From NCBI RefSeq assembly GCF_002119725.1, contig NZ_CP021109.1, positions 3,100,001 to 3,164,000 of the forward strand: a stretch of DNA of 64,000 nt, given 5' to 3'. Position numbers and translations under genes: made by a program. The notes beneath the pieces were generated by a model. It was not told where the DNA came from. It saw only the letters and a program-made list of their open reading frames with translations, and searched no databases. Below are positions 8,627 to 17,930 of the stretch, piece by piece. The DNA is from Bordetella genomosp. 9. GTDB lineage: Bacteria; Pseudomonadota; Gammaproteobacteria; Burkholderiales; Burkholderiaceae_B. Positions within the stretch are counted from its first letter, which is position 1; each line of letters begins with the position of its first letter.

Positions 8627-10255
8627 CTACGCCGGCCGTACGGCGTTTCGGCCGCTGCGCAGCCGCAGGCGCCATTCCAGCGCTTCGAACAGCACTTCGC
8701 TGACCAGCGCCATCGCGGCGGCCGGCAGCGCCCCCGCAAGCAGCATTTGGCGGTCGTTCAGGGCCAGGCCAGTGACAATCCGTTCACCGAAGCCGCCGGC
8801 GCCGATGAACGCCGCAATGGTGGCCGTGCCGATGGAGATCGAGGTCGCGGTGCGCACGCCCGCCACGATGGTGGCGCGGGCCAGCGGCAGCTCGATCAGC
8901 GTCATGCGCTGGGCCGCCGTCATACCGAGCGCGGTGGCTGCCATGCGCATGCCCGGCGACACTTCGTCCAGGCCCGCGCAGGTATTGCGCATGACGGGCA
9001 GCAGCGCATATAGCGTCAGCGCCGCCAGGGCGGGCACGGCGCCGATGCGTCCGGTGAGTGAAATCAACACGGCCAGCATGGCGAGCGACGGCACCGTCTG
9101 CAACAGACCGGTCATGCCCAGGACCACGGCACGCAGCCGCCTGCGCCCATAGACGATGACACCCGCCGGCACCGCCACGACCACGGCAATTGCCACAGCG
9201 ATGGAAACCAGCAGCAGATGCTGCAGCGCCAGCCGCCCCAGGTCCGGCCCTGTCAATTTGCGCCAGAAACCGTAGGTTTCCCCTGTCTGGGCCAAGCCGC
9301 CGTTTTCCGGCTTGGCGCCGGGCGGCGCCGCCGCCGCGGCCAAGCGGTCGCGGGCAATGATGTCGAACGGCACGCCCTCCAGTTCCGCCCTGGCGTTCAT
9401 GGCGATCATGGCCTGCTCGTCGATCGTCCCGGCGAGCTCGCGCATCGCCGCCCAGGCCTGCGGAAAGCGCTGCGGCACATCGAGCCGGTACAGCACCACC
9501 GCGTCATACCGGGGAAAGTAAGTGCGGTCGTCGGCCAGGGTGCGCAGCTTCAGCGCGTCGATCTTGGCATCGGTGGTGTAGATATCGATGACATCCACCT
9601 GCCCCTTCTGGATGGCGTCGTAGGCCAGGCCGTGGTCCAGGCCGGTGGGCTTCTGGGTCAGCCCATAGCGCGCCGCCAGCCCGCGCCAGCCATCGGCGCG
9701 CCCGATGAACTCGCTCGTCAGGCCAAGCCGCAGCTCCGGGTGGCGGGCCAGGTCGCTCAGGTTGCGAATACCCAGCCGCTCCGCATCCGCGGCGCGCATG
9801 GCCAGCGCGTACCCGTCGTTGAAGCCGAACGGAATATCCACGCCCAGCCCCAGTTCGCGCAGCGCGGGCCGCATTTCTTCCAGCGGCAGCGAACGGTCGC
9901 GCTTCAGGATCTCCAGGGCAATCGTGCCGGCGTACTCGGGATACAGGTCGATGCTGCCGGCCTGCAGCGCCTGATAAACGATGGCGGTATTGCCGAGCCC
10001 CTGGGATACCGCGGGCATTCGCCCCGTGCGCCGCTGCACCTGCTGGGCGAGCAGCTGCGCCAGGATGTACGACTCCGTGAACCGCTTGGACCCGATGCGG
10101 GGCAACTGTGAGTCGTTGGACGACGGCAAGACCGGCTCGGCGGCAGCGGCCCGCCCTGCCATCAGGAACCAGAACCCGAGCGCGGCAATCAATACCAGCC
10201 TGGATAAGCGAACGGCGCCGCGGCGCGCGGGCATCGGCGTACGGGTGGAAATCAT
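8627..10255 (-). CDS. Osmoprotectant-type ABC transporter: binding domain fused to permease
   Basis: This is a 542-residue fusion. After a signal-anchor (LVLIAALGFWFLMAGRAAAA), residues about 45-300 form an OpuAC/ProX-like binding domain (GSKRFTESYILAQLLAQQV, SIDLYPEYAGT, VDVIDIYTTDAKI). Residues about 335-530 form a permease domain with five or six membrane segments and the coupling-loop region LDEVSPGMRMAATALGMTAAQ. Such systems import glycine betaine, choline or related compounds. The binding domain precedes the permease, the reverse of OpuA/BusB-type fusions, and no ATPase gene is adjacent. The ATG at 10255 is preferred over a start 78 nt upstream because it places the anchor near the N-terminus; no clear ribosome site distinguishes them. 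Confidence 0.88.
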   Translation of the reverse strand: MISTRTPMPARRGAVRLSRLVLIAALGFWFLMAGRAAAAEPVLPSSNDSQLPRIGSKRFTESYILAQLLAQQVQRRTGRMPAVSQGLGNTAIVYQALQAGSIDLYPEYAGTIALEILKRDRSLPLEEMRPALRELGLGVDIPFGFNDGYALAMRAADAERLGIRNLSDLARHPELRLGLTSEFIGRADGWRGLAARYGLTQKPTGLDHGLAYDAIQKGQVDVIDIYTTDAKIDALKLRTLADDRTYFPRYDAVVLYRLDVPQRFPQAWAAMRELAGTIDEQAMIAMNARAELEGVPFDIIARDRLAAAAAPPGAKPENGGLAQTGETYGFWRKLTGPDLGRLALQHLLLVSIAVAIAVVVAVPAGVIVYGRRRLRAVVLGMTGLLQTVPSLAMLAVLISLTGRIGAVPALAALTLYALLPVMRNTCAGLDEVSPGMRMAATALGMTAAQRMTLIELPLARATIVAGVRTATSISIGTATIAAFIGAGGFGERIVTGLALNDRQMLLAGALPAAAMALVSEVLFEALEWRLRLRSGRNAVRPA

Positions 10256-10357
10256 CCGGATCGTGTGTCGTATGGCTTGGCGGCGAAGGGAACCGAAAAA
10301 CGGGCGGGACGACGGGCGAAGCGCAACGCGCAATGGCCAATTGTGCCATCATGCCGC

Positions 10358-11008
10358 ATGGCCGCTTCGTGCACGATCCCCCTCTTCCCGCTCGGCAATG
10401 CCCTGTTCCCGGACGGCATCATGCATCTGCGCGTGTTCGAGGTCCGCTACCTGGACATGATCAGGAAATGCATTGCCAACGGCAGTTCCTTCGGCGTCGT
10501 CCCCCTGCTGGCGGGCCGGGAGGTCCGCACGCCGCAGGGCCATGAAGTTCTGGCCGATGCGGGCACGCTCGCCCGCATCGTGGAATCCTCCGCGCCAATG
10601 CCCGGCCTGCTGCAGGTTGTGTGCCTCGGCACCCGCCGCTTTCGGCTCCTGTCGGCCCGCGAAGGGAAGTACGGCCTGTGGCAGGGCGAAGCGGAAATCC
10701 TGGACGATGACGAACCCGTTCCCATCCCAGCCCCGCTGCAAGCCGGCGCTGACGCGCTGGGCGCCCTTATCGCGGATCTGCAGCAGCGCGGCACGCCGCC
10801 CGCGCTGATGCCCCTGTCGCCGCCCTTCCGCCTGGACGAATGCGGCTGGGTGGCGGACCGCTGGAGCGAGCTGCTGCCGCTGTCCATGGCGGAAAAGGCG
10901 GAACTGCTTCTGATGCCCGACCCCGGTCAACGGCTGGCCCGCATACACGAAGCGCTCGCGCAGCGCGGGCTGTTGCCGGACCCGCCCGACGACGCGCAGG
11001 ACCCGTAA
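10358..11008 (+). CDS. Stand-alone Lon N-terminal (substrate-binding) domain protein
   Basis: This 216-residue protein corresponds to the Lon protease N-terminal domain alone (LON_substr_bdg): IPLFPLGNALFPDG, LRVFEVRYLDMIR, FGVVPLL and LVQ-like beta-barrel strands. It has neither the AAA+ module nor the Ser-Lys protease domain. Such single-domain proteins are common in proteobacteria, and their role is unproven. The ATG at 10358 starts directly at the domain. The gene is divergent from the binding protein-permease gene. Confidence 0.85.
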   Translation: MAASCTIPLFPLGNALFPDGIMHLRVFEVRYLDMIRKCIANGSSFGVVPLLAGREVRTPQGHEVLADAGTLARIVESSAPMPGLLQVVCLGTRRFRLLSAREGKYGLWQGEAEILDDDEPVPIPAPLQAGADALGALIADLQQRGTPPALMPLSPPFRLDECGWVADRWSELLPLSMAEKAELLLMPDPGQRLARIHEALAQRGLLPDPPDDAQDP

Positions 11009-11040
11009 AGGCCGCACGCCGCCGGCTGCATACGACGGCC

Positions 11041-13803
11041 CTACTTGATCGCCTGCGCGCCGGCGCGGGCCAGCGCTGCGGCGGCCTCTTCCTGCGCCTG
11101 CCGCGATTCTGCGGACTCCAGGGCGGGCACAATGCCGCTGCTTCCCTGCTGGCGTGGCTGCATCAGCAGCGCAACCAGGGCCGTCCATCCTGTCTGGTGT
11201 GAAGCCCCCAGGCCGCGGCCCGTGTCGCCATGAAAAAACTCATGGAAGAGCACGTAATCGCGCGACGCCGGGTCCGCCTGCAATTGGGCGTAGCCGGCCA
11301 TGGACGGTCGTTCGCCATCGGCGTTCCTGAGAAACAGCGTCGTCACGCGTCCCGCCAGCGCTTCGGCGATCTCGCGCAGCGAATAACGGCGCCCGGAGCC
11401 CGTGGGGTATTCCACCCGGAAGTCTTCGCCGTAATACCGGTGGAACTCGTAGAGCGATTCGATCAGAAGATAGTTGACCGGCAGCCATACCGGCCCGCGC
11501 CAGTTGGAGTTGCCGCCAAAGACCCGCGATTCCGATTCGCCCGGCACATAGCGGATGGAAAAACTGTCTCCGTTGTGCCGCAGCACATAGGGATGCTCCC
11601 GATGGTAGCGCGACAGTCCCCGCACCCCATACGGCGACAGGAATTCGCTTTCATCCAGCGCCCGGCGCAGCAGCGCTTTCATGCGATGGCCGCGCAGCAG
11701 AGACAGCAGCGCGGCATTGCCCTTGCCCGGTTCGTTCCAGCGCGACACCAGCTTGGCCAGGTCCGGGCGGTGATGCAGGAACCAGCGCAGTCTTTCCTTG
11801 AAACCCGGCAGGCGGCCATGGACATGCTCTTCCAGCACGTGCACGGCGAACAGCGGGATCAGGCCGACGATGGAGCGTATGCGCATCGGCACGGCCCGTT
11901 GCCCGGGCAGGTGCAGGGCGTCGTAGAAAAATTCGTCTTCTTCGTCCCACAGGCCGGTTTCGCATTCATCCCCGCTGTTGACGGCTTCGGCGATGTACAG
12001 GAAGTGTTCGAAGAACTTCACCGCCATATCGACGAAAGCCCCATCCACCGTCGCCAGCTCCAGGGCGATGCGCATCATGTCCAGGGCGTAGGCGGCCATC
12101 CATGCCGTGCCGTCGGCCTGATCGATGTGTCCGCCCGTGGGCAAGGGCGCGGAGCGGTCGAAGATGCCGACGTTGTCCAGGCCCAGGAAGCCGCCCTGGA
12201 AGATGTTGCGCCCGTCGGCATCGCGCCGGTTGACCCACCAGCCGAAATTCAGCAGCAGCTTGTGGAAAACCAGCTTGAGGAATTCGTGGTCCGGTTCGCC
12301 GGTCCAGGCCCGGTCGATTTCGTAGACCCGCCATGCCGCCCAGGCATGCACGGGCGGATTGCCGTCGCCGAAAGCCCATTCATAAGCGGGCAATTGGCCG
12401 TTGGGGTGCTGATAGCGGTCCTTGACCAGCAGCAGCAACTGATTCTTGGCGAATGCCGGATCGACCAGGGCCAGCGCGGCAGCCTGGAAGGCCAGATCCC
12501 ATGAGGCGTACCAGGGATACTCCCATTTGTCGGGCATGGAAACCACGTCCCCATTGCACAGGTGCCGCCAGTCCGCATTGCGGCCGCGGCGCCGCCGCCC
12601 AGGCGGCGCGGGCTGGGCCGCATCGCCGTCCAGCCAGCGGGTCACATCGAACTCGTAATACTGTTTGGACCAGAGCAGGCCGGCCAGCGCCTGGCGCTGT
12701 ACCAGACGGGCGTCCGGATCCTCGATTTCCTGCTGCAGGCAAGCGTAGAAATCATCGGCTTCGGCCCGGCGCCGGGCAATCAGCGCATCGATGTCCAACG
12801 CCGCCGGATCGCGGCGCGCCTCGGGCCGGAACCGGAAGCTCATGACCCCACGCCCGCCCGGGCCCAGGTGCATGACGCTGTGCGCCGCCACCCGGGTGCC
12901 GGCGTCGCGCCGGATGGCATCGTCCCGCCCGTGCACGAGGTAATCGTTGATGCCGTCCTTGAATGGCCCGGCCCCTGGGTTGCCGAACAGGCGCTCGATG
13001 TTCGTTTCGTTCTCGCAGAACAGCCATTGCACCGGCGCGGCGGCAACAGCGCTGGCCACCATGGGCTCGTAGGCGGGATGACGCGCCAGTATCGCCTCGC
13101 CTTGCGGCTCGGCGGCCAGCCGCAGCGACGGCTTGGGCGACACGCCGTCCCATGACCAGGTGTTGCGCGCCCACAGCTGCGGCATGACGTGCAGGCTGGC
13201 GGCCTCGGCCGCGCGGTTCTCCACGGTAACGCGCATGACGATATCGTCCGGCGCTTGCTTGGCATATTCCACCGTCACGTCGAAATAACGCTGATCGTCG
13301 AACACGCCGGTATCGAGGATTTCGTATTCGGGTTGGTCCGTCCCGCGGCGTGCGTTCTCCGCCACCAGATCGTCATAAGGGAAGGCTGCGATCGGATAGC
13401 GGTAAAGCATCCGCATATAGGAGTGCGTCGGCGTGGCGTCGAGGTAAAAGTACAGTTCCTTGACGTCTTCGCCATGGTTGCCCTGGGCATTGGTCAGGCC
13501 GAACAGGCGTTCCTTGATGATGGGGTCCCGTCCGTTCCAAAGGGCCAGCCCCAGGCACCAGCGCAGCCGGTCGTCCCCGAACCCGGCCAGGCCGTCCTCG
13601 CCCCAGCGGTAGGCGCGGCTGCGCGCGTGGTCGTGCGGGAAGTAGTCCCACGCCGTGCCGTATTCGCTGTAGTCTTCGCGCACCGTTCCCCATTGGCGTT
13701 CGCTCAGGTACGGGCCCCAGCGCCGCCACGGCACCGAACCGGCTTCAAGCAGGCGCCGGCCTTCGGCGGTGTCGAACAACGGGCGGCTGCGCAGAGGCGG
13801 CAT
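11041..13803 (-). CDS. GH63-like (MGH1-type) glucosidase
   Basis: This 920-residue cytoplasmic protein has no signal peptide and is related to the GH63 / mannosylglycerate hydrolase-type (alpha/alpha)6-barrel glycosidases. Seen in the sequence: WGPYLSERQWGTVREDYS at the N-terminus, WNGRDPIIKERLFGLTN, and barrel motifs such as KWEYPWYASWDLAFQ and QLPAYEWAFGDGNPPVHAW. Near the C-terminus are NSNWRGPVWLPVNYLL and FHGDTGRGLGASHQTGWTALV. Family members hydrolyse alpha-glucosides, including glucosylglycerate. The gene is 31 nt downstream of the debranching-enzyme gene on the same strand, so they likely form an operon next to trehalose synthesis genes. The exact substrate is not determined. Confidence 0.85.
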   Translation of the reverse strand: MPPLRSRPLFDTAEGRRLLEAGSVPWRRWGPYLSERQWGTVREDYSEYGTAWDYFPHDHARSRAYRWGEDGLAGFGDDRLRWCLGLALWNGRDPIIKERLFGLTNAQGNHGEDVKELYFYLDATPTHSYMRMLYRYPIAAFPYDDLVAENARRGTDQPEYEILDTGVFDDQRYFDVTVEYAKQAPDDIVMRVTVENRAAEAASLHVMPQLWARNTWSWDGVSPKPSLRLAAEPQGEAILARHPAYEPMVASAVAAAPVQWLFCENETNIERLFGNPGAGPFKDGINDYLVHGRDDAIRRDAGTRVAAHSVMHLGPGGRGVMSFRFRPEARRDPAALDIDALIARRRAEADDFYACLQQEIEDPDARLVQRQALAGLLWSKQYYEFDVTRWLDGDAAQPAPPGRRRRGRNADWRHLCNGDVVSMPDKWEYPWYASWDLAFQAAALALVDPAFAKNQLLLLVKDRYQHPNGQLPAYEWAFGDGNPPVHAWAAWRVYEIDRAWTGEPDHEFLKLVFHKLLLNFGWWVNRRDADGRNIFQGGFLGLDNVGIFDRSAPLPTGGHIDQADGTAWMAAYALDMMRIALELATVDGAFVDMAVKFFEHFLYIAEAVNSGDECETGLWDEEDEFFYDALHLPGQRAVPMRIRSIVGLIPLFAVHVLEEHVHGRLPGFKERLRWFLHHRPDLAKLVSRWNEPGKGNAALLSLLRGHRMKALLRRALDESEFLSPYGVRGLSRYHREHPYVLRHNGDSFSIRYVPGESESRVFGGNSNWRGPVWLPVNYLLIESLYEFHRYYGEDFRVEYPTGSGRRYSLREIAEALAGRVTTLFLRNADGERPSMAGYAQLQADPASRDYVLFHEFFHGDTGRGLGASHQTGWTALVALLMQPRQQGSSGIVPALESAESRQAQEEAAAALARAGAQAIK

Positions 13804-13834
13804 GGCACATCCTGGCGATGAAGGAACTTCGAAT

Positions 13835-15877
13835 TTACCCCTTCGGCGCGGCCATCGTCGTGCCGGACTCGAGCATATCGATCATCCGCAGGCATTCGCC
13901 CAAGGACCAGGCCTGGAAGGGCGCGCCGCCGCAGCGCTGGGGCAGATCGCCGTCTGCCACTTCGGAAATGTGACCCAGGCCCGCCTCGTCCAGATTCCGC
14001 AGCAAAGGATCCAGCCAACGCGCGCGCGCCTCGCGCCGCGCCGCGCCGTCCAGGGCGCCCGCTTGCTGGCGCACCCGCAGCCAGGCTTGCACGAAGGGGC
14101 CGAGCAGCCACGGCCACGCCGTGCCCTGATGGTAGGCGCCGTCGCGCTGCGCGGGCGTGCCGCCATAGCGGCCGGCATAACCGGGCTCGCCCGGTGCGAG
14201 CGTGCGCAGCCCCAGCGGAGTGGAGAGTTCACGCTCCACTTGATCGACGACCGCCCGCGCCAGCGCGCCGTCGATCACCGGATGGGGCAGCCCGCCCACC
14301 GCGAAAATCTGGTTCGGGCGGATACGCCCGTCCACGCGGCCCGGCACGTGATCGACATCCACCACGTCGTACAGGCCGCTGCCGTCCGGCTTCGGGAAGC
14401 GGCGTGCAAACGCCGCCTGCGCACGGCCGGCCCTGGCGAGGCAGGCGGCATTCCATTCGCCGGCGATGCGCAATGCATTGATCCATAGCGCCTGCACCTC
14501 CACGGGCTTGCCGATACGCGGCGTGACCACCCAGTCGCCCAATTTGGCGTCCATCCAGGTCAGCTGCATGCCCGGACTGCCGGCGCGCAGCAAGCCGTCG
14601 TCATCGGCGGCGATGCCGTGCCGCGTGCCGCCCGCATAGCCCGCAACGATCCGGTCGATGGTTTCGCGCAAGGCCGCCACGGTGGCAGGGTCGCCATGAC
14701 CGGCCGCCAGATAGTCATGGGCCGCGATCACGAACCAGAGAGACGCGTCCACCGCGTTGTAGGCGGGCTCGCCGCCATCGTCGGGAAAGCGGTTCGGCAG
14801 CATCCCGTCAGACAGATGGCGCGTCCATTCAAGCAGGATGGCGCGCGCCTCGTCCAGGCGGCCTGTGGTCAACAGCAGGCCCCGCATGGCGATGAAGGTA
14901 TCGCGGCCCCAATCGGTAAACCAGGGATACCCGGCCACCAGCGTCAGGCCGCGCGCACGCGCCACGACATAGGCGTCGGCCGATCGCCGCAACCGGTCGG
15001 GAAAGGCGGCGCGGCGCTGCCGCTCCACTTGCGCCGAGCGCGCCGCGTGTTGCAGCACCGTGTCGGGCGTGGTCATGGCGGGCGAAGCGGACGGCCCTGC
15101 GGCGAGCAGCATGATTGCCGGGCTTGCATGCAGCGGAAAGGAAAACACGCCCGGCGTGGCCAGATCCTCGACGGCGTCCAGCCCCCTCTCCCGCTCGCGT
15201 ATATAGAGGAAATTGCGATACCAGTCGGGCTCGTGCGTATAGCGGCCATTGCTGTGCGCGACAATGGCCGGCACATCCGTGTAAGGCTGCCACCGCACGC
15301 ATTGGCCTTCTACCCGCGCCGTGAAATCGAACGCGGGATTTTCGTGATGCAGCGCGTGGTAGTCCCGTCCCGACAATAAGGGACGAACGTGCAGGATCAC
15401 CTGGTCCGCCATGGCAGCGTCGGCGGTGAGCGGCCAGTCTCGCGCCTGCGCTGCCTCCGGCGCCTGCCGACCGTCCGGCGCGCCGGCTTCGTCCAGCGTC
15501 CACCGCAGAATCGTCCAGCGATCCGCCTTGGACACAAGGCACTCCATGCGCACGATCCTGCCATCCTTCAACCGCAGCCGCCATGTCGGCCAGGGGTCCG
15601 GATTGAACGACAGGCAGGGCGCGGCATCCGCTGGCGCCGTTACGTCGGGCACGTAGCGGTGCCGCGTCAGCGCCTGCCGGAACCCGGCCGTTTCGACCCA
15701 GGCCTGCATGCCGTTGGCCAGCACCATGCGACCCGCCGGCGGCCGCACGGCGGCCAGCAGCAGCGCATGGTAGCGGCGCGTAAGCAGACCGCTCGCCGAG
15801 CCGCTGGCGAAACCGCCGCAGCCATCGGCTTCCAGCCACTCCCGCTCGTCGGCATCGATATCGCGCGCGTCGCTCAT
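13835..15877 (-). CDS. Glycogen debranching-type amylo-alpha-1,6-glucosidase
   Basis: This 680-residue protein matches the archaeal/bacterial glycogen-debranching enzyme layout. An N-terminal beta-sandwich domain (REWLEADGCGGFASGSASG, LLTRRYHALLLAA) is followed by an (alpha/alpha)6 barrel (GYPWFTDWGRDTFIAMRGLLL near residue 320, GMLPNRFPDDGGEPAYNAVDASLWFV, QGTAWPWLLGPF). It should trim alpha-1,6 branches or related alpha-glucans in the cytoplasm. The ATG at 15877 begins at MSDARDIDADEREWLE; the in-frame extension upstream has no family similarity that I can see. It heads an apparent operon with the GH63-like gene. Confidence 0.88.
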   Translation of the reverse strand: MSDARDIDADEREWLEADGCGGFASGSASGLLTRRYHALLLAAVRPPAGRMVLANGMQAWVETAGFRQALTRHRYVPDVTAPADAAPCLSFNPDPWPTWRLRLKDGRIVRMECLVSKADRWTILRWTLDEAGAPDGRQAPEAAQARDWPLTADAAMADQVILHVRPLLSGRDYHALHHENPAFDFTARVEGQCVRWQPYTDVPAIVAHSNGRYTHEPDWYRNFLYIRERERGLDAVEDLATPGVFSFPLHASPAIMLLAAGPSASPAMTTPDTVLQHAARSAQVERQRRAAFPDRLRRSADAYVVARARGLTLVAGYPWFTDWGRDTFIAMRGLLLTTGRLDEARAILLEWTRHLSDGMLPNRFPDDGGEPAYNAVDASLWFVIAAHDYLAAGHGDPATVAALRETIDRIVAGYAGGTRHGIAADDDGLLRAGSPGMQLTWMDAKLGDWVVTPRIGKPVEVQALWINALRIAGEWNAACLARAGRAQAAFARRFPKPDGSGLYDVVDVDHVPGRVDGRIRPNQIFAVGGLPHPVIDGALARAVVDQVERELSTPLGLRTLAPGEPGYAGRYGGTPAQRDGAYHQGTAWPWLLGPFVQAWLRVRQQAGALDGAARREARARWLDPLLRNLDEAGLGHISEVADGDLPQRCGGAPFQAWSLGECLRMIDMLESGTTMAAPKG

Positions 15878-16137
15878 GGGGACGTATTTCCTGTCAGTGG
15901 GGCGATGCCGCCTGGCGCCGTGATGGCCGCCAAACGGTGAGCCGCCTTCCGAGGCGTTGCGCGCCAACGACATCACGGCGCACCATAACGGGGTTTTTCG
16001 TGGGGCGCTTGCACCACGGGCCAGCGCGACGCCGATCATTTTCCACGCAATGCGCCGCGTGACAAATTCTTTGTTGTATCGGACCGGACACGATGCCTAT
16101 CATGACTTCGCGCTGTTCACGTTCGCTGGAGTCCATG

Positions 16138-16389
16138 ATGGGTACCCGCCGCCTTCCCTCGCTCCCTTTCCTTTCGGAATCCGACGCCGCCGCGCTCAAG
16201 CGCCGCGCCCGTACGGTCGCCCGTTTCGCCCAGCGCCGCATCATTGCGCCGGCCGGCGCGTTTCTTCTCGATTCCGTGCTGGGCCTGTCCGATTTCATCG
16301 ACGACTTCGTGGACTCGCTGGAGGAGGCGCGCAAGGCGATGGTGAGCGCGCGCGAGCAACGCTATACGATTTCGGCACACCGCCGCTGA
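16138..16389 (+). CDS. Small hypothetical protein (83 aa)
   Basis: I do not recognise this protein. Its middle is basic (ALKRRARTVARFAQRRIIAP) and is followed by an amphipathic helical stretch (LLDSVLGLSDFIDDFVDSLEEARKAM). The second of two adjacent ATGs (16138) sits 6 nt after a GGAG motif and was chosen. It is transcribed against its neighbours, between the debranching-enzyme and otsA genes. It could be a real small protein of the carbohydrate cluster; codon use looks coding, but there is no domain evidence. Confidence 0.5.
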   Translation: MGTRRLPSLPFLSESDAAALKRRARTVARFAQRRIIAPAGAFLLDSVLGLSDFIDDFVDSLEEARKAMVSAREQRYTISAHRR

Positions 16390-16403
16390 CGGCCCAGGGC
16401 CGT
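16389..16403. terminator. Hairpin between convergent small ORF and otsA
   Basis: ACGGCC-CAG-GGCCGT forms a perfect 6-bp stem that can be extended by GCTGA / TTCAGC with a bulge. It lies between the convergent stop codons at 16389 and 16421 and has no T-tract. It is a possible bidirectional terminator. Confidence 0.4.
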
Positions 16404-16420
16404 TCAGCGCGGCGGAGGGG

Positions 16421-17827
16421 TCAGGCCGCCGCGGCAGGCGCGGTGGCGGGCGCCTCGCTAAGATCGTCCAGGAAGCGGTCCCGCCAGCGCGACAGATTGT
16501 TCTCAGTCAAACGAGCCAGCATGCCGCGATAGCGGTCGAGCCGCTCGGGCAAAGGCATCGTCAAGGCCCGGTCCAGCGTTTCGGCCATGCCATCGGCGTC
16601 ATACGGATTCACCAGCAGCGCGCCATCGCCCAGTTCTTCCGCCGCCCCGGCGAATTCCGACAGCACCAGCACGCCGGGGTCTTCGGGGGGCTGGGCCGCC
16701 ACATATTCCTTGGCTACCAGATTCATGCCGTCGCGCAACGGTGTCACATAGCCGACCTGGGAAGCGCGAAAGAGCGACATCAGCATCGACCGGTCATAGG
16801 ACTTGTTGATGTATCGCAGGGGCGTCCACGCCAGGTCCGACCATCGGCCATTGATGCGGCCGGCGGCGCTTTCGAGCTGGCGGCGGATCTGCCGGTATTG
16901 CTCGACGTCGGAGCGCGACGGCGGTGCGATCTGCACGAAAGTCACCTGGCCCCGATGCGCCGGGGTCATTTCCAGCAGCCGTTCGAACGCGGTGAAGCGT
17001 TCGATCATTCCCTTGCTGTAGTCCAGGCGGTCCACGCTGACCATCAGGCGCCGTTGCTGCAAGCCCTGCTTCAGATTCGTGATCTGGCGGGAGCGGCTGT
17101 GCTTGAGCGACAACTGCTGGATCTCGTCCGGATAGATCCCGATCGGATACACGCCCACGCGTATGCAATGGCCGCCCACCTCGATGTGGTGGTCGCCGCG
17201 GCGTACGCCGCCCAGGCGCCGGCACACGTAGTCCACGAATGCGCGCCGGTCCGCATCCGTCTGGAAACCCACGAGATCGTAGGCGCACATCGCCTCCATC
17301 AGTTCGCGATGCGGCGGCACGGTGGTCATGACGGGCTCCACCGGGAAGGGAATGTGCAGGAAAAAACCAATGCGATTGCGGATGCCCGCCTGCCTGCAGG
17401 CGCGCGCGAAAGGCAGCAGGTGGTAGTCGTGCACCCACAGGCGGTCGTCGGGCTGGACCATCGGTTTCAGCCGGTCGACCAGCCATTGGTTCACCCTGCA
17501 ATAGCCGGCATACTCGCGGCGGTCATAGCGGCTCAGGTCTGGCCGGTAGTGAAAAACCGGCCACAGCATCCCGTTGGAAAAACCCCGGTAATACTGGTCG
17601 TAGTCGGAGCGCGACAAGGCCACAGTGGCGTAGGTAATGTTGTCGCGCAGTTCACGTTGGACGGTGTCCGGCGACGTCGCCCCTTCGACGATATCGCCGT
17701 TCCACCCGAACCATACGCCGCCCGTCTGCTTCAAGGCGTCGAATACGCCTACCGCCAGGCCGCCGGCGGTGGGCTTGCCCTCCACAATGGGGGCGACCCG
17801 GTTGGATACAACGATCAGTCTGCTCAT
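16421..17827 (-). CDS. otsA: Trehalose-6-phosphate synthase
   Basis: This 468-residue GT20 glycosyltransferase joins UDP-glucose and glucose 6-phosphate into trehalose 6-phosphate. It has [12 protein letters not shown] with the glucose-phosphate loop [35 protein letters not shown], and [12 protein letters not shown] with the conserved EFAGAAEEL. The ATG at 17827 gives the standard start. It lies 103 nt downstream of otsB on the same strand, so the pair is likely co-transcribed. Trehalose acts as an osmoprotectant or desiccation protectant; the neighbouring alpha-glucan enzymes suggest coupling to storage-glucan turnover. Confidence 0.96.
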   Translation of the reverse strand: MSRLIVVSNRVAPIVEGKPTAGGLAVGVFDALKQTGGVWFGWNGDIVEGATSPDTVQRELRDNITYATVALSRSDYDQYYRGFSNGMLWPVFHYRPDLSRYDRREYAGYCRVNQWLVDRLKPMVQPDDRLWVHDYHLLPFARACRQAGIRNRIGFFLHIPFPVEPVMTTVPPHRELMEAMCAYDLVGFQTDADRRAFVDYVCRRLGGVRRGDHHIEVGGHCIRVGVYPIGIYPDEIQQLSLKHSRSRQITNLKQGLQQRRLMVSVDRLDYSKGMIERFTAFERLLEMTPAHRGQVTFVQIAPPSRSDVEQYRQIRRQLESAAGRINGRWSDLAWTPLRYINKSYDRSMLMSLFRASQVGYVTPLRDGMNLVAKEYVAAQPPEDPGVLVLSEFAGAAEELGDGALLVNPYDADGMAETLDRALTMPLPERLDRYRGMLARLTENNLSRWRDRFLDDLSEAPATAPAAAA

Positions 17828-17930
17828 GGCGGACCTCCTTGCTCTTCTGGTTTCTTGTATTGTCAACAGGCCCGATCGGGGCGGGCCTCGATTCCAGGCC
17901 CCGTTTGCACGGCGCGCGAAGCGCACCCCG

